Source: Phycisphaerae bacterium (GTDB lineage: Bacteria; Planctomycetota; Phycisphaerae; Sedimentisphaerales; Anaerobacaceae). Taken from it: DNA of 64,000 bases. The notes under the pieces are model-generated. The model was not told where the DNA came from. It was given only the letters and a program-made list of their open reading frames with translations, and ran no database searches. This document shows, in pieces, positions 27,838 through 35,423 of the stretch. The number at the start of each line of letters is the position of its first letter. The first letter of the stretch is position 1. The position numbers and the translations under genes were made by a program. Location of the stretch: assembly GCA_017993835.1 (NCBI GenBank), contig JAGOLX010000004.1, positions 1-64,000 on the forward strand. Reading direction: 5' to 3'.

Positions 27838-28253
27838 TCAGCGGATATGGTCAATGTGGACGGTCCCACGACCATGGCAACCGTCCCCATCGCAGGGTGT
27901 CTCATTGTATCCAGGCTTGATCCCGCTCCCACGGCACTTTCCGCAGACAACGCGAGGGAATCCTCCTGTCTGAACTCCTCGCCCGTCGCAAAGAGACATT
28001 GTGTTTCGTTGTAGCCGGGCTTGATACCCGAACCCTGGCAGAAGCCACAAAACACGGGACCCCAGTCAAGGGTGCGGTCAGCGTCTTCAGGAATCAGGAG
28101 TTTCCTCTTGCCTGTGCCACCGCACGAGGGGCAACTCGTTTCGTTGTAGCCTGGCTTGATGCCTCGACCGCCACACATGGCGCAGGTCACGATCCACCCG
28201 ACCGGCAACCGTTCGACGACAACAGCCTCATACCGCTCCACGACGACTCTCAT
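27838..28253 (-). pseudogene. Frameshifted CxxCxGxG (DnaJ-type zinc finger) small protein with three GIKPGYNET repeats
   Basis: From ATG 28253 (GGGGAG ribosome site) the frame reads TCAMCGGRGIKPGYNET, SCPSCGGTGKR, CGFCQGSGIKPGYNETQCL and then loses the pattern. In the next frame the pattern goes on: CDGRGVQTGG, VVCGKCRGSGIKPGYNET, DGDGCHGRGTVHIDHIR, stop at 27838. Restoring one nucleotide near 27990-27996 (an AAAGAGA run) would give CLxCDGRG and a protein of about 138 residues. It would have six cysteine-glycine motifs in three near-identical units. The zinc-binding core of DnaJ has the same CxxCxGxG units, but there is no J domain here. It is either a recent pseudogene, a base-call error, or a programmed frameshift. 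Function is unknown. Confidence 0.65.
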
Positions 28254-28361
28254 CGCAATTCTCCCCTGCGTGTTCCCGCAACAACTGGGCGGTTGTGCCC
28301 GCGCATGGCGGAGAGTTCATTGGGACCTGGGGCAACCGCCTATCCCCAACCCACTACTCGT

Positions 28362-28607
28362 CTATGCTTCCTCTGAGATACTGCACTTGGCACGGATGAA
28401 TTCGGGATCCAGGTCTACGCCGCACTCCCATTCGACCGTATCAAATGCGATCCGTACTCGCCTGAACTGCTCGAAGTCCTTGATCTGCTTGAACACGCCG
28501 AAGTCGAGGTACGGGGTCATGTCGAGGACACCTCTTGCGCCGTCCTCAAAGACTACTGCAAGAGAGAAATCCTCGTTTGGGTGGACGCTCACAACAGCCT
28601 GATACAT
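28362..28607 (-). CDS. DUF2442 family protein
   Basis: 81 residues with the family pattern: FEDGARGVLDMTPYLDFGVF and a C-terminal part ending with VEWECGVDLDPEFI. DUF2442 proteins are commonly encoded next to DUF4160 proteins, and the pair is often listed as a putative toxin-antitoxin-like module; I know of no firm activity. The ATG at 28607 lies 12 nt after the stop of the DUF4160 gene. Its ribosome site (AGGAGA) overlaps that stop, so the two are translationally linked. Base composition is lower than in the surrounding housekeeping genes. Confidence 0.85.
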   Translation of the reverse strand: MYQAVVSVHPNEDFSLAVVFEDGARGVLDMTPYLDFGVFKQIKDFEQFRRVRIAFDTVEWECGVDLDPEFIRAKCSISEEA

Positions 28608-28619
28608 TCCCGCGATCTC

Positions 28620-28886
28620 CTATTCCAGAGGGCGAATCCTGAACGGCTGATCCCCGTTCATCACCAAGTCCCAGTTAGCCAGCAACTCCTCCTGGTGCAA
28701 TTCCGCCCAAGCTTGAACAAGCTTGCACTGTCGCGGTGGAAGAGAACCTTCGATCATCGCTCCCGTACGGATGTCAACAGAGGCTTTGAACTCGTTGTAG
28801 AACGCGTGGAAGTGCGGAGGATTGTGTTCGCCTGGGGCGAAGTACAATCGAATGATAATGCCATAGAACATGGATATGGTCGGCAT
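28620..28886 (-). CDS. DUF4160 family protein
   Basis: 88 residues with the conserved start MPTISMFYGIIIRLYF and the motif HNPPHFHAFYNEFKASVDI, the hallmark of DUF4160. The histidine-rich PPHFHA stretch could bind a metal or nucleic acid. It is the first gene of a two-gene unit with DUF2442. The start is ATG 28886 with AAGGAAAA before it. It belongs to a small accessory island between the tricorn gene and the GNAT gene. Confidence 0.87.
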   Translation of the reverse strand: MPTISMFYGIIIRLYFAPGEHNPPHFHAFYNEFKASVDIRTGAMIEGSLPPRQCKLVQAWAELHQEELLANWDLVMNGDQPFRIRPLE

Positions 28887-28983
28887 AACGATTTTCCTTT
28901 GCCGCCCTGCCGGGCCAGGTCTGATTCACGCACTGCGTTATCAGAGCAGTATACTCTCAGACACCAAGTCGTCGCAAGGTACA

Positions 28984-29499
28984 CTACGAACCGGGATTGA
29001 CAGATCGGTCGCGGCGCCAGCGGGTGAGCGGGCCGTCTTCCGGGTCGTCCCGTTCGCCAATTCGGTGGAAGCGGTTCTTCTCCAGGACCCGCTGCGATGC
29101 GGGATTGTGGACCGAGGCTTCCGCGAGCACCGCGTCCACATCGATATGGGAGAATGCCTCCACGACGAGACCGGCCACCGCTGCGGACGCATACCCCTTG
29201 CCCTCGCAGGCGGTCGCGATGCCATAGCCGATCTCGACCACGCCCTCCACCGGCGCGCCCTTGAAGCAGCCCGATCCTACGATCAACCGCTGCGACTTGT
29301 GGCAGAACAGCCGAGGCGCACACCAGAACCAGTCCTGTCCAGCCTGGTATCCCTCCATCGCACAGCGGGCGACGACCGTCGGGACCAGATCGCCTGCGGC
29401 ACAGGGGTAACCTTGCCATTCGCGCAGGGCAATGCCCGACAGGATGTGCTGGACCTCCGTCGGCGTCAACTGGATCAACTCGATGTCCCCATGTTCCAT
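28984..29499 (-). CDS. GNAT-family N-acetyltransferase (RimJ/RimL-like)
   Basis: 171 residues. The acetyl-CoA loop is visible as IATACEGKGYASAAVAGLV, preceded by the strand GVVEIGYG and followed by SVHNPASQRVLEKNRFHRIG, as in RimJ/RimL-type acetyltransferases. The acceptor (a protein N-terminus or small molecule) is unknown. ATG 29499 lies 34 nt after the S9 peptidase stop, so it is probably the last gene of that operon. The C-terminus ends with a short basic tail. Confidence 0.88.
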   Translation of the reverse strand: MEHGDIELIQLTPTEVQHILSGIALREWQGYPCAAGDLVPTVVARCAMEGYQAGQDWFWCAPRLFCHKSQRLIVGSGCFKGAPVEGVVEIGYGIATACEGKGYASAAVAGLVVEAFSHIDVDAVLAEASVHNPASQRVLEKNRFHRIGERDDPEDGPLTRWRRDRSVNPGS

Positions 29500-29533
29500 C
29501 GGACTGTGCCCTTACAAAGATCGTTGCGCCACA

Positions 29534-31498
29534 TCAGGGCGAACCGAGCAGGTACTGCCTGACGAACAAGACCGTCGCATAGAACTGGAAATCCGCATTC
29601 GCCTTCTTACGAAAGCCGTGGCCCTCATCCTTGGCCATGAGATACCAGACAGGCGTTCCGTTCGCGGCGACCCGCTCCACCATCTGCTCGGCCTCGGAGC
29701 GTGGGACGCGAGGATCGTTGCCGCCCTGGACGACGAAGAGCGGTTTGGCGATCTTCTGGGCGTTGTTCAGCGGGGCGATTCGCTCGAAGAACGCCTGCAT
29801 GGCCGGATCGCGTTCGTCGCCATACTCGGCCCGACGAAGGTCCCGTCGGTAGCTCTCCGTGTTCTTGAGGAACGTGTTGAAGTTGGAGATCCCGACGATG
29901 TCGATCGCACAGCGGATGCGGTCGCTGTAGTGCGTCGCACAGGCCAGCGTCATGTACCCGCCGTAGCTGCCGCCCATGATCATGACCCGCGAGGCATCGA
30001 GGCTCGGCTGCTTCGCGATCCAGTCGAGCAGAGCGCCGATATCCTTCACCGAATCCTCGCGTTTGGCGCCGTTGTCCAGCTTGGCGAACGTCTTGCCGTA
30101 GCCGGTGGAGCCGCGGACATTCGGCAGCAGCAACGCGACGCCACATTCGTTCAGGAAGTAGTTGTATCGGCCGCCAAAACCGGGCCGGGACTGGCCTTCC
30201 GGCCCGCCGTGAATGTCGATGATCACAGGCCGTCTGCCCGAGAAACGGGTCGGCGGGTCGTAGAGAAACCCCGTGATCTCGCGCCCGTCGAAGCTGGGCC
30301 AGCTTGCGAGTCTAGGCTCCGAAAGCTCGGTGGCAACAAGCCCGCCCAACTCGCTCTCGGTCCAGCGGGACAACTCGCCCGTCTGGGTGTCGATGGAGAA
30401 GACATCCGACGGCGACCTGGCGGACAAGACGGAGAACGCGAGGTGCCGCCCTTTCGGGTGCCACTTGAGTCCGTGGACGCTGCCCGTCGGTACGGCTTCG
30501 AGCCGCCGCGATCTGCGGTCGGCGATGTCGAACAGGTGGACACGCGAGACGCCCGCTTCGTTCGTGGTGAAGGCAATCGTCCGCCCGTCGGGCGACAGAT
30601 CCAGGTCCTCAGCGTCCCACGGAATCGAGTCCACCAGCGTGGTGATCCGCCTGGTCGCAAGGTCCATGTGGGAGAGCCGCTGGAACTCGCTGTCCTTGTC
30701 CGTCGTTAGGTACAGGCCGGTTCCATCCTTGCTGAACTGGGCATTGCGATAGGAAACCGGCTCCGGGCCGGGCTCGGTGAGCAGGGTCTTGACGCCGGTG
30801 GCCAAGTCGAGCAACCATCCGCGGCTTTCGTTGACGGAGATGTACTCGCCGATCAGCAACTGCCGGTCGTCCGGCGACCAGTCGAGGACGGACCAGCCGC
30901 CCCCGCGGACCTGCAGGACGAGCCGATCGGTCTTGGGGTCGAGCGGGTCCATGACGTAGATGTCGCGATCGGCCCCGTTGCGGCGCGTCGAAGCGTAGGC
31001 AATCCTGTCCCCGCGGGTGCTCCACTCGATCCCGCCATTCTGCGAGCGGCCGCCATCGGTTAGCAGCGTGGTCTGCCCATCCGCCAGATCACAACGACAG
31101 ATCTGAGCAAACTCGTTGCCACCGACGTCCTTCGTAAGAAGGAAGTACTGTCCCGTTGTGGGCTCGTACGTGGCTCCGGAGATCGGCTCCTTGAAGAACG
31201 TCAGTTGGGTCCGCGCCCCGCCGGGCTGTTTCACCCGGTGGATCTGGGCCGTGTCGGCGAATCGAGTCGAGATCAGGATCGACGGTTCCGTCGGATGCCA
31301 GTCCGCCAGCGACGCGGAGCGAGACTCCGTGTACCGCCGGACCTCGTCGGCCAGCGACGCCGGGATGGGAGGCAGACCCTGCACAACCAGGTTCTCTCCG
31401 GGACGAATCTCGCCTGTCTGCCCGAGGGCGACTCGCACGGAAGAGGAAATGCAAACCCCAATCACAACCGCCAGCAGCAACACACTTTGCCTGGTCAT
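29534..31498 (-). CDS. S9-family (prolyl-oligopeptidase type) serine peptidase, exported
   Basis: 654 residues. The signal peptide (MTRQSVLLLAVVIGVCISSS...) is followed by a beta propeller with TolB/WD40-like repeats (about 50-400; FADWHPTEPSIL-like and DLSPDGRTIAFTTNE). The C-terminal alpha/beta hydrolase has the family triad: GGSYGGYM (S511), GGNDPRV (D595) and DEGHGF (H627). It cleaves short peptides, probably in the periplasm. ATG 31498 was chosen over upstream starts because GGAGAGGCAGG precedes it and the signal peptide begins there. It lies 50 nt after the LptC-like gene in the same run. Confidence 0.93.
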   Translation of the reverse strand: MTRQSVLLLAVVIGVCISSSVRVALGQTGEIRPGENLVVQGLPPIPASLADEVRRYTESRSASLADWHPTEPSILISTRFADTAQIHRVKQPGGARTQLTFFKEPISGATYEPTTGQYFLLTKDVGGNEFAQICRCDLADGQTTLLTDGGRSQNGGIEWSTRGDRIAYASTRRNGADRDIYVMDPLDPKTDRLVLQVRGGGWSVLDWSPDDRQLLIGEYISVNESRGWLLDLATGVKTLLTEPGPEPVSYRNAQFSKDGTGLYLTTDKDSEFQRLSHMDLATRRITTLVDSIPWDAEDLDLSPDGRTIAFTTNEAGVSRVHLFDIADRRSRRLEAVPTGSVHGLKWHPKGRHLAFSVLSARSPSDVFSIDTQTGELSRWTESELGGLVATELSEPRLASWPSFDGREITGFLYDPPTRFSGRRPVIIDIHGGPEGQSRPGFGGRYNYFLNECGVALLLPNVRGSTGYGKTFAKLDNGAKREDSVKDIGALLDWIAKQPSLDASRVMIMGGSYGGYMTLACATHYSDRIRCAIDIVGISNFNTFLKNTESYRRDLRRAEYGDERDPAMQAFFERIAPLNNAQKIAKPLFVVQGGNDPRVPRSEAEQMVERVAANGTPVWYLMAKDEGHGFRKKANADFQFYATVLFVRQYLLGSP

Positions 31499-31548
31499 CC
31501 TGCCTCTCCATACCGACAAAAGCCGCGTCGGGTCCGCCCGACGCATCG

Positions 31549-33768
31549 TCACGGGCCGACCTGGAAGACGCTCGTCGTGGGGGCCTCGGCCTCGAACTGG
31601 CCCGTTTTGCGATTCAGCACGATGTGATCGACGAGGACGCCGTTCATTCTGCACGGCCGGGCCTCGTCGCCTCGGATGGTCATGAGGTCCGTCGCGCGGT
31701 CGTACACCAGTTCCGAGCCGGAGAAGTCGGCCTGGTCGGCTTCGCTGTCATAGGCGATCCCCCGCGACGCGACGAGCGAAGCCAGGTCCATCTTGCCCTC
31801 GACGACCTCCACCAGCGTGGCCTCGACATGGCCGGCGACAACCCGCGTCAGCGGACCATATCCGCCGTTGACAAGCGGGACATAGTCGACCTGAAGCTGC
31901 TGCGCGTCGTCCTCGGCCACGATCCGATTCGACAGCGACCAGTACCGCAGAGCATCGAAATTGGCCAGGCGGACATAGCACGGCTCGAGAGTGACTTCGT
32001 TCGGATCGTCCTTGGAGCGAATCGTCGCATTGTTGTTCAGCCAGATGACTCCGGGGCCCATCGCGGTGAACTGTCCGGCGTCCGCGTCGTACTGCAACTC
32101 GGCGGTATTGAGCGATCCCCAACCCAGGAGTTCGCCCGCGACGCGGCGCGACATGCTCACCGCAACAGCAGAGCCCGCGCCAGGATCGGCCGAGCCGGCG
32201 GGGGCTTCGCCTGCGTCGGCCACGAACCTGCGGACATCCACGTTGACATCGCCCGCGGCATTGGAATCGACCGCCAGATCGGCGATCAGGCGCGGCGCGG
32301 TCAGGCGATGCTCGTCGTCGGCATTCGGGTCGGATCTACGCAACACCGCGGTGCAATCCCCTTCCAGGACGACCTGCCGGGTGGCCGCAAGGAACCGGAC
32401 CATCTTCCTCGCCGTCACTACGGCGGGCATGGGCTTGCCGCCCGCCTTCTCGCCGAGACGATTGGGATCGATGGCAAGCTTCGCCGCGAAGGGGCCGAGA
32501 ATCGTCGCATCGCGCGTCGAGTAATCGTAGTCGATGCGCCGCGCCACGACCTGGTTGGGCTCGGACAAGGCAATCTCCTCCGAGGCAAGCTCCGCGGGTG
32601 GATGGTCGTTCGCATCCGTCGCGACGGGGCCGACCGCTCCCTGCGGGCCATTCATCAGCGTGATGTCGGCGCCCCCGTCGCATGTGACCACGACATCGTA
32701 GAGTTCCTCCGGTATGGAAGTGAGCGAGCCATGCGAGGAGACGGTGGTATCCAGGGCGCCGGCGCTCGGCGGCGCAGGGGGCCGCGACTCCTTGGCCTCG
32801 GTCCGCCGGCGGGACGCGCCGTCGCGATCGCCCGGTCCGGACCACTGGATGTTGTTGATGGACAGCGCCTCGCGTGCCAGGAACGCGCCGTCGGGACTGA
32901 CGAGCCGGGCGTTCTTGCGAAAGACGCACTGGTAGATGTCCGTCGGCATCGAGTTCGAGTCCGCGACGGTCGCTTTCGGTCCTTCGCCCGCCGCCAATTC
33001 GATGGAGTCCTTTTCGACCTCCGCACGATCCGCGGCGGGACGTTCCACATCGGGCCGCTCCTTGTCATGAGAACGCGCGCCAGCGACGGCCTTCAATTCG
33101 CTGATCCTCATTCGCAGACTGTCCAGGTCGAAAATGCGGAACAGCTCGATCCGGCTGTGAGCGGTGTTGTAGACCAGCTCCATGCCCGTGCCGGTGAGCC
33201 GGACCGGCCGGGAGAGGAACCGAACCGCTCCCGTCGAGGAGAACAGCGACTTCTCGGCCAGGAAGCCCACGTCGTCCAAGTGGATGAAACACTCCCAGGG
33301 GTTGTTCGGGTCCAGCGGCGTGAGGTGGATAACGACGTTGCCGGTGAACCATGCGTCGGTCGGCATCGGCCGCCCGAACGTGTCGTCGAGACGGACCCTC
33401 GCGCGGTCGGCGGTCACGCGGCAGATGGCGTCGGAAAACAACTGCTCCATGTACGGCATGGTGCCCTCCCACTGGTTGCCCTGCGCGTGGAGCAACTCGT
33501 GGAAGCCGAACTTGCGATCGATCCGACCCGTTTGGTCGCAATGAACGAATTCGGTTTCCCGAACGTTCTCGACGTCGATGCCGACGATCGTACCGACCGC
33601 GTTCCGGGCGGCAGGGTCGCTCCCCTCCTTCGTGGACACGGGCGCCGGCCTGTCGGGCTCGACGACAATGGGCGGCGTGCGATTGAATCGCATGTAGAGC
33701 AGAAAGACCCCCGCCAGCGCGCCCAGCGTGGCGAAGCCTACAGCGAATTTACGCACGTTCAAGCCCAT
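31549..33768 (-). CDS. LptC/OstA-like periplasmic protein, very long
   Basis: 739 residues. One N-terminal membrane anchor (FAVGFATLGALAGVFLLYMRF) is followed by a long beta-rich chain of the OstA/LptA/LptC type. Recurrent strands include GNVVIHLTPLDP, GAVRFLSRPVRL, KMVRFLAATRQVVLEGD and a C-terminal YDSEADQADFSGSELVYD. LptC of proteobacteria has about 190 residues, so this is roughly four times longer and may span more of the periplasm. Its place right after kdsC and kdsD supports a role in lipopolysaccharide export. The ATG at 33768 follows the kdsC stop by 17 nt, with GAGGCGCGG as ribosome site. No lptB, lptF or lptG gene is in the window. Annotation by family profile alone could fail, so the name is moderate. 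Confidence 0.65.
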   Translation of the reverse strand: MGLNVRKFAVGFATLGALAGVFLLYMRFNRTPPIVVEPDRPAPVSTKEGSDPAARNAVGTIVGIDVENVRETEFVHCDQTGRIDRKFGFHELLHAQGNQWEGTMPYMEQLFSDAICRVTADRARVRLDDTFGRPMPTDAWFTGNVVIHLTPLDPNNPWECFIHLDDVGFLAEKSLFSSTGAVRFLSRPVRLTGTGMELVYNTAHSRIELFRIFDLDSLRMRISELKAVAGARSHDKERPDVERPAADRAEVEKDSIELAAGEGPKATVADSNSMPTDIYQCVFRKNARLVSPDGAFLAREALSINNIQWSGPGDRDGASRRRTEAKESRPPAPPSAGALDTTVSSHGSLTSIPEELYDVVVTCDGGADITLMNGPQGAVGPVATDANDHPPAELASEEIALSEPNQVVARRIDYDYSTRDATILGPFAAKLAIDPNRLGEKAGGKPMPAVVTARKMVRFLAATRQVVLEGDCTAVLRRSDPNADDEHRLTAPRLIADLAVDSNAAGDVNVDVRRFVADAGEAPAGSADPGAGSAVAVSMSRRVAGELLGWGSLNTAELQYDADAGQFTAMGPGVIWLNNNATIRSKDDPNEVTLEPCYVRLANFDALRYWSLSNRIVAEDDAQQLQVDYVPLVNGGYGPLTRVVAGHVEATLVEVVEGKMDLASLVASRGIAYDSEADQADFSGSELVYDRATDLMTIRGDEARPCRMNGVLVDHIVLNRKTGQFEAEAPTTSVFQVGP

Positions 33769-33785
33769 AGTCCGCGCCTCGACCG

Positions 33786-34313
33786 TCAGGTCAGGTACCG
33801 CTCCATCAGGCCCGCCCACCGGCCGGAACCCTTGAGAATATGCTCGATCACCTCGCGGACCGCCCCCTCCCCTCCCCGACGGGCGGTCACGTAATCCGCG
33901 TGCTCTTTGAGCTCGTCCACCGCGTTGGCCACCGCCACGCCGAACCCGACGTAGCGGACGATCGGGAGGTCCATCAGATCGTCGCCGATGTAGGCCGCCT
34001 TCTCGGGCGACAGGCCAAGCTCGCCCAGCAGTTGCTGGAGGGCAGGCAGCTTGAAGGCACAGTTCTGAATCACATGCGCGATCTCCAGCTCCTGTGCCCG
34101 GCGGGTGGTCGCCTGGGAGGCCCGCCCGCTGAGCAGCGCGACCTTGAGCCCGGCCCGCTGCCACATCCGAATCCCGTGCCCGTCCAGGATATGGAAGCAC
34201 TTGCTCTCGCCGCCGTCGCTGTGTAGGATGACGCGCCCGTCCGTCAGCACGCCGTCCACGTCCAGCACGAGCAATTCGATGGCCTCAAGATTGGGCTCGG
34301 GTTTGCGATTCAT
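33786..34313 (-). CDS. kdsC: 3-deoxy-D-manno-octulosonate 8-phosphate phosphatase (KdsC)
   Basis: 175 residues, C0-type HAD phosphatase without a cap, the KdsC layout. Motif I is LLVLDVDGVLTDGR (D18, D20), followed by FHILDGHGIRMWQRAG and VALLSGRAS. Motifs III/IV are in EKAAYIGDDLMDLPIV, ending with YVTARRGGEGAVREVIE. It removes phosphate from Kdo-8-P to give Kdo. ATG 34313 is preferred; an in-frame TTG lies upstream at 34346 and a GTG at 34325. It follows kdsD on the same strand, with a 7-bp repeat array between, and precedes the LptC-like gene. Confidence 0.92.
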   Translation of the reverse strand: MNRKPEPNLEAIELLVLDVDGVLTDGRVILHSDGGESKCFHILDGHGIRMWQRAGLKVALLSGRASQATTRRAQELEIAHVIQNCAFKLPALQQLLGELGLSPEKAAYIGDDLMDLPIVRYVGFGVAVANAVDELKEHADYVTARRGGEGAVREVIEHILKGSGRWAGLMERYLT

Positions 34314-34376
34314 AGCATGATCCACGCCGAGGTCTGCAATCCACAATTCACGATGTGAGAGGTCCCGTCGATTCTC

Positions 34377-34411
34377 AAATCGTAAATCACAAATCGCAAA
34401 TCGTAAATGAC
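34377..34411. repeat. Array of 7-bp units between kdsD and kdsC
   Basis: AAATCGT, AAATCAC, AAATCGC, AAATCGT, AAATGAC at an exact 7-nt period. It is related to the arrays at 21626-21713 and 42280-42321. It begins 13 nt after the kdsD stop. Confidence 0.7.
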
Positions 34412-34424
34412 TCTTTCCGGTCCA

Positions 34425-35402
34425 TCACCCGACCACCTTGATCGTCACGATATCCTGCACGTCGATCAGTCCAACGGGCCTGTCCTGTGCATCCACGACC
34501 GGCAATTCGTCGATGCGGTACCTGTGAAAGAGGGCGGTGGCTTCCGCCGCGAGGGCATCGGCCCGAATCCTCTTGCAGCTGGCGGTCATCACGTCGCTCG
34601 TCGTCAGGTCGAGGGCCGCGGGACCCTGCCGGGTCAGGAGCCGCCGCAGGTCCGCGTCCGTGATGATCCCCGCCAGGCGCCCCTCGGCATCCACGATCAT
34701 CACCGCGCCGTGGCGCTTCACGTCGTTGGTCTTTTCCAGCATCTGACGAATGGAATCCCCTGCGCCCGCAAGGGGGAGCTTCTCGCCCGGGCGGAACATC
34801 ATCGACTGATCCACGGTCATCAGCTTGGCGCCGAGGGAGCCGCCGGGATGGAAGCGAACGTAGTCTTCCACACTGAAGTCGCGGGCCTTCATCACGGTGA
34901 AGGCCAGCGCGTCGCCGATGGCGAGCATGCAGGTCGTCGAGACGCTCGGGGCCACGCCCAGCGGACAGGCCTCGTTCACCTTGCCCATGCACAGGACCAC
35001 GTCGCTGTGCCGGCCGAGGGTCGAGTCGCTGCCTCCGGTAATGGCGATCAGCTTGATCTGGAGCTGCTTGACGAGATTGATCAGACGGGCGATCTCGTCG
35101 GTCTCGCCGCCGTAGCTGAGAACCAGCACGATGTCGCCGTCGCGAAGGCGCCCCAGATCCCCATGTACGGCCTCCGCGGGGTGCAGGAAGTGACTGGGCG
35201 TGCCGGTGGACGCCAGCGTCGCGCTGATTTTGCGGCCGATGATGCCGGCCTTGCCAATCCCGCTGACGATGCACGATCCGGGACAACGATAAACCATCTC
35301 GGCCGCCTTGGCGAAATCGTCGTTGACGACCGGCGTCATCAGCGAGATGGCCTCGGCCTCGGCCCGAATCACATTCCGCGCGTACTCAAGATCGAATTCC
35401 AC
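34425..35402 (-). CDS. kdsD: Arabinose-5-phosphate isomerase (SIS plus two CBS domains)
   Basis: 325 residues. The SIS domain (about 30-190) has CIVSGIGKAGIIGRKISATL, the HPAEAVHGDLGRL stretch and SVSTTCMLAIGDALA. Two CBS repeats fill the C-terminus (MIVDAEGRLAGIITDADLRR and PVVDAQDRPVGLIDVQD). It interconverts ribulose-5-P and arabinose-5-P, the first committed step to Kdo. The start is GTG 35402 with AGGGAGG about 11 nt upstream. It follows the RNase gene by 21 nt, so it is probably in the same operon. Confidence 0.95.
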   Translation of the reverse strand: MEFDLEYARNVIRAEAEAISLMTPVVNDDFAKAAEMVYRCPGSCIVSGIGKAGIIGRKISATLASTGTPSHFLHPAEAVHGDLGRLRDGDIVLVLSYGGETDEIARLINLVKQLQIKLIAITGGSDSTLGRHSDVVLCMGKVNEACPLGVAPSVSTTCMLAIGDALAFTVMKARDFSVEDYVRFHPGGSLGAKLMTVDQSMMFRPGEKLPLAGAGDSIRQMLEKTNDVKRHGAVMIVDAEGRLAGIITDADLRRLLTRQGPAALDLTTSDVMTASCKRIRADALAAEATALFHRYRIDELPVVDAQDRPVGLIDVQDIVTIKVVG

Positions 35403-35423
35403 GGTCTTCGGCCTCCCTGCCGG

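Noticed and set aside
31624-33894. Long plus-strand frame opposite the LptC-like gene
   Set aside because: Its composition is arginine/histidine/aspartate-rich antisense type without motifs, while the minus strand has a membrane anchor and OstA-like strands.
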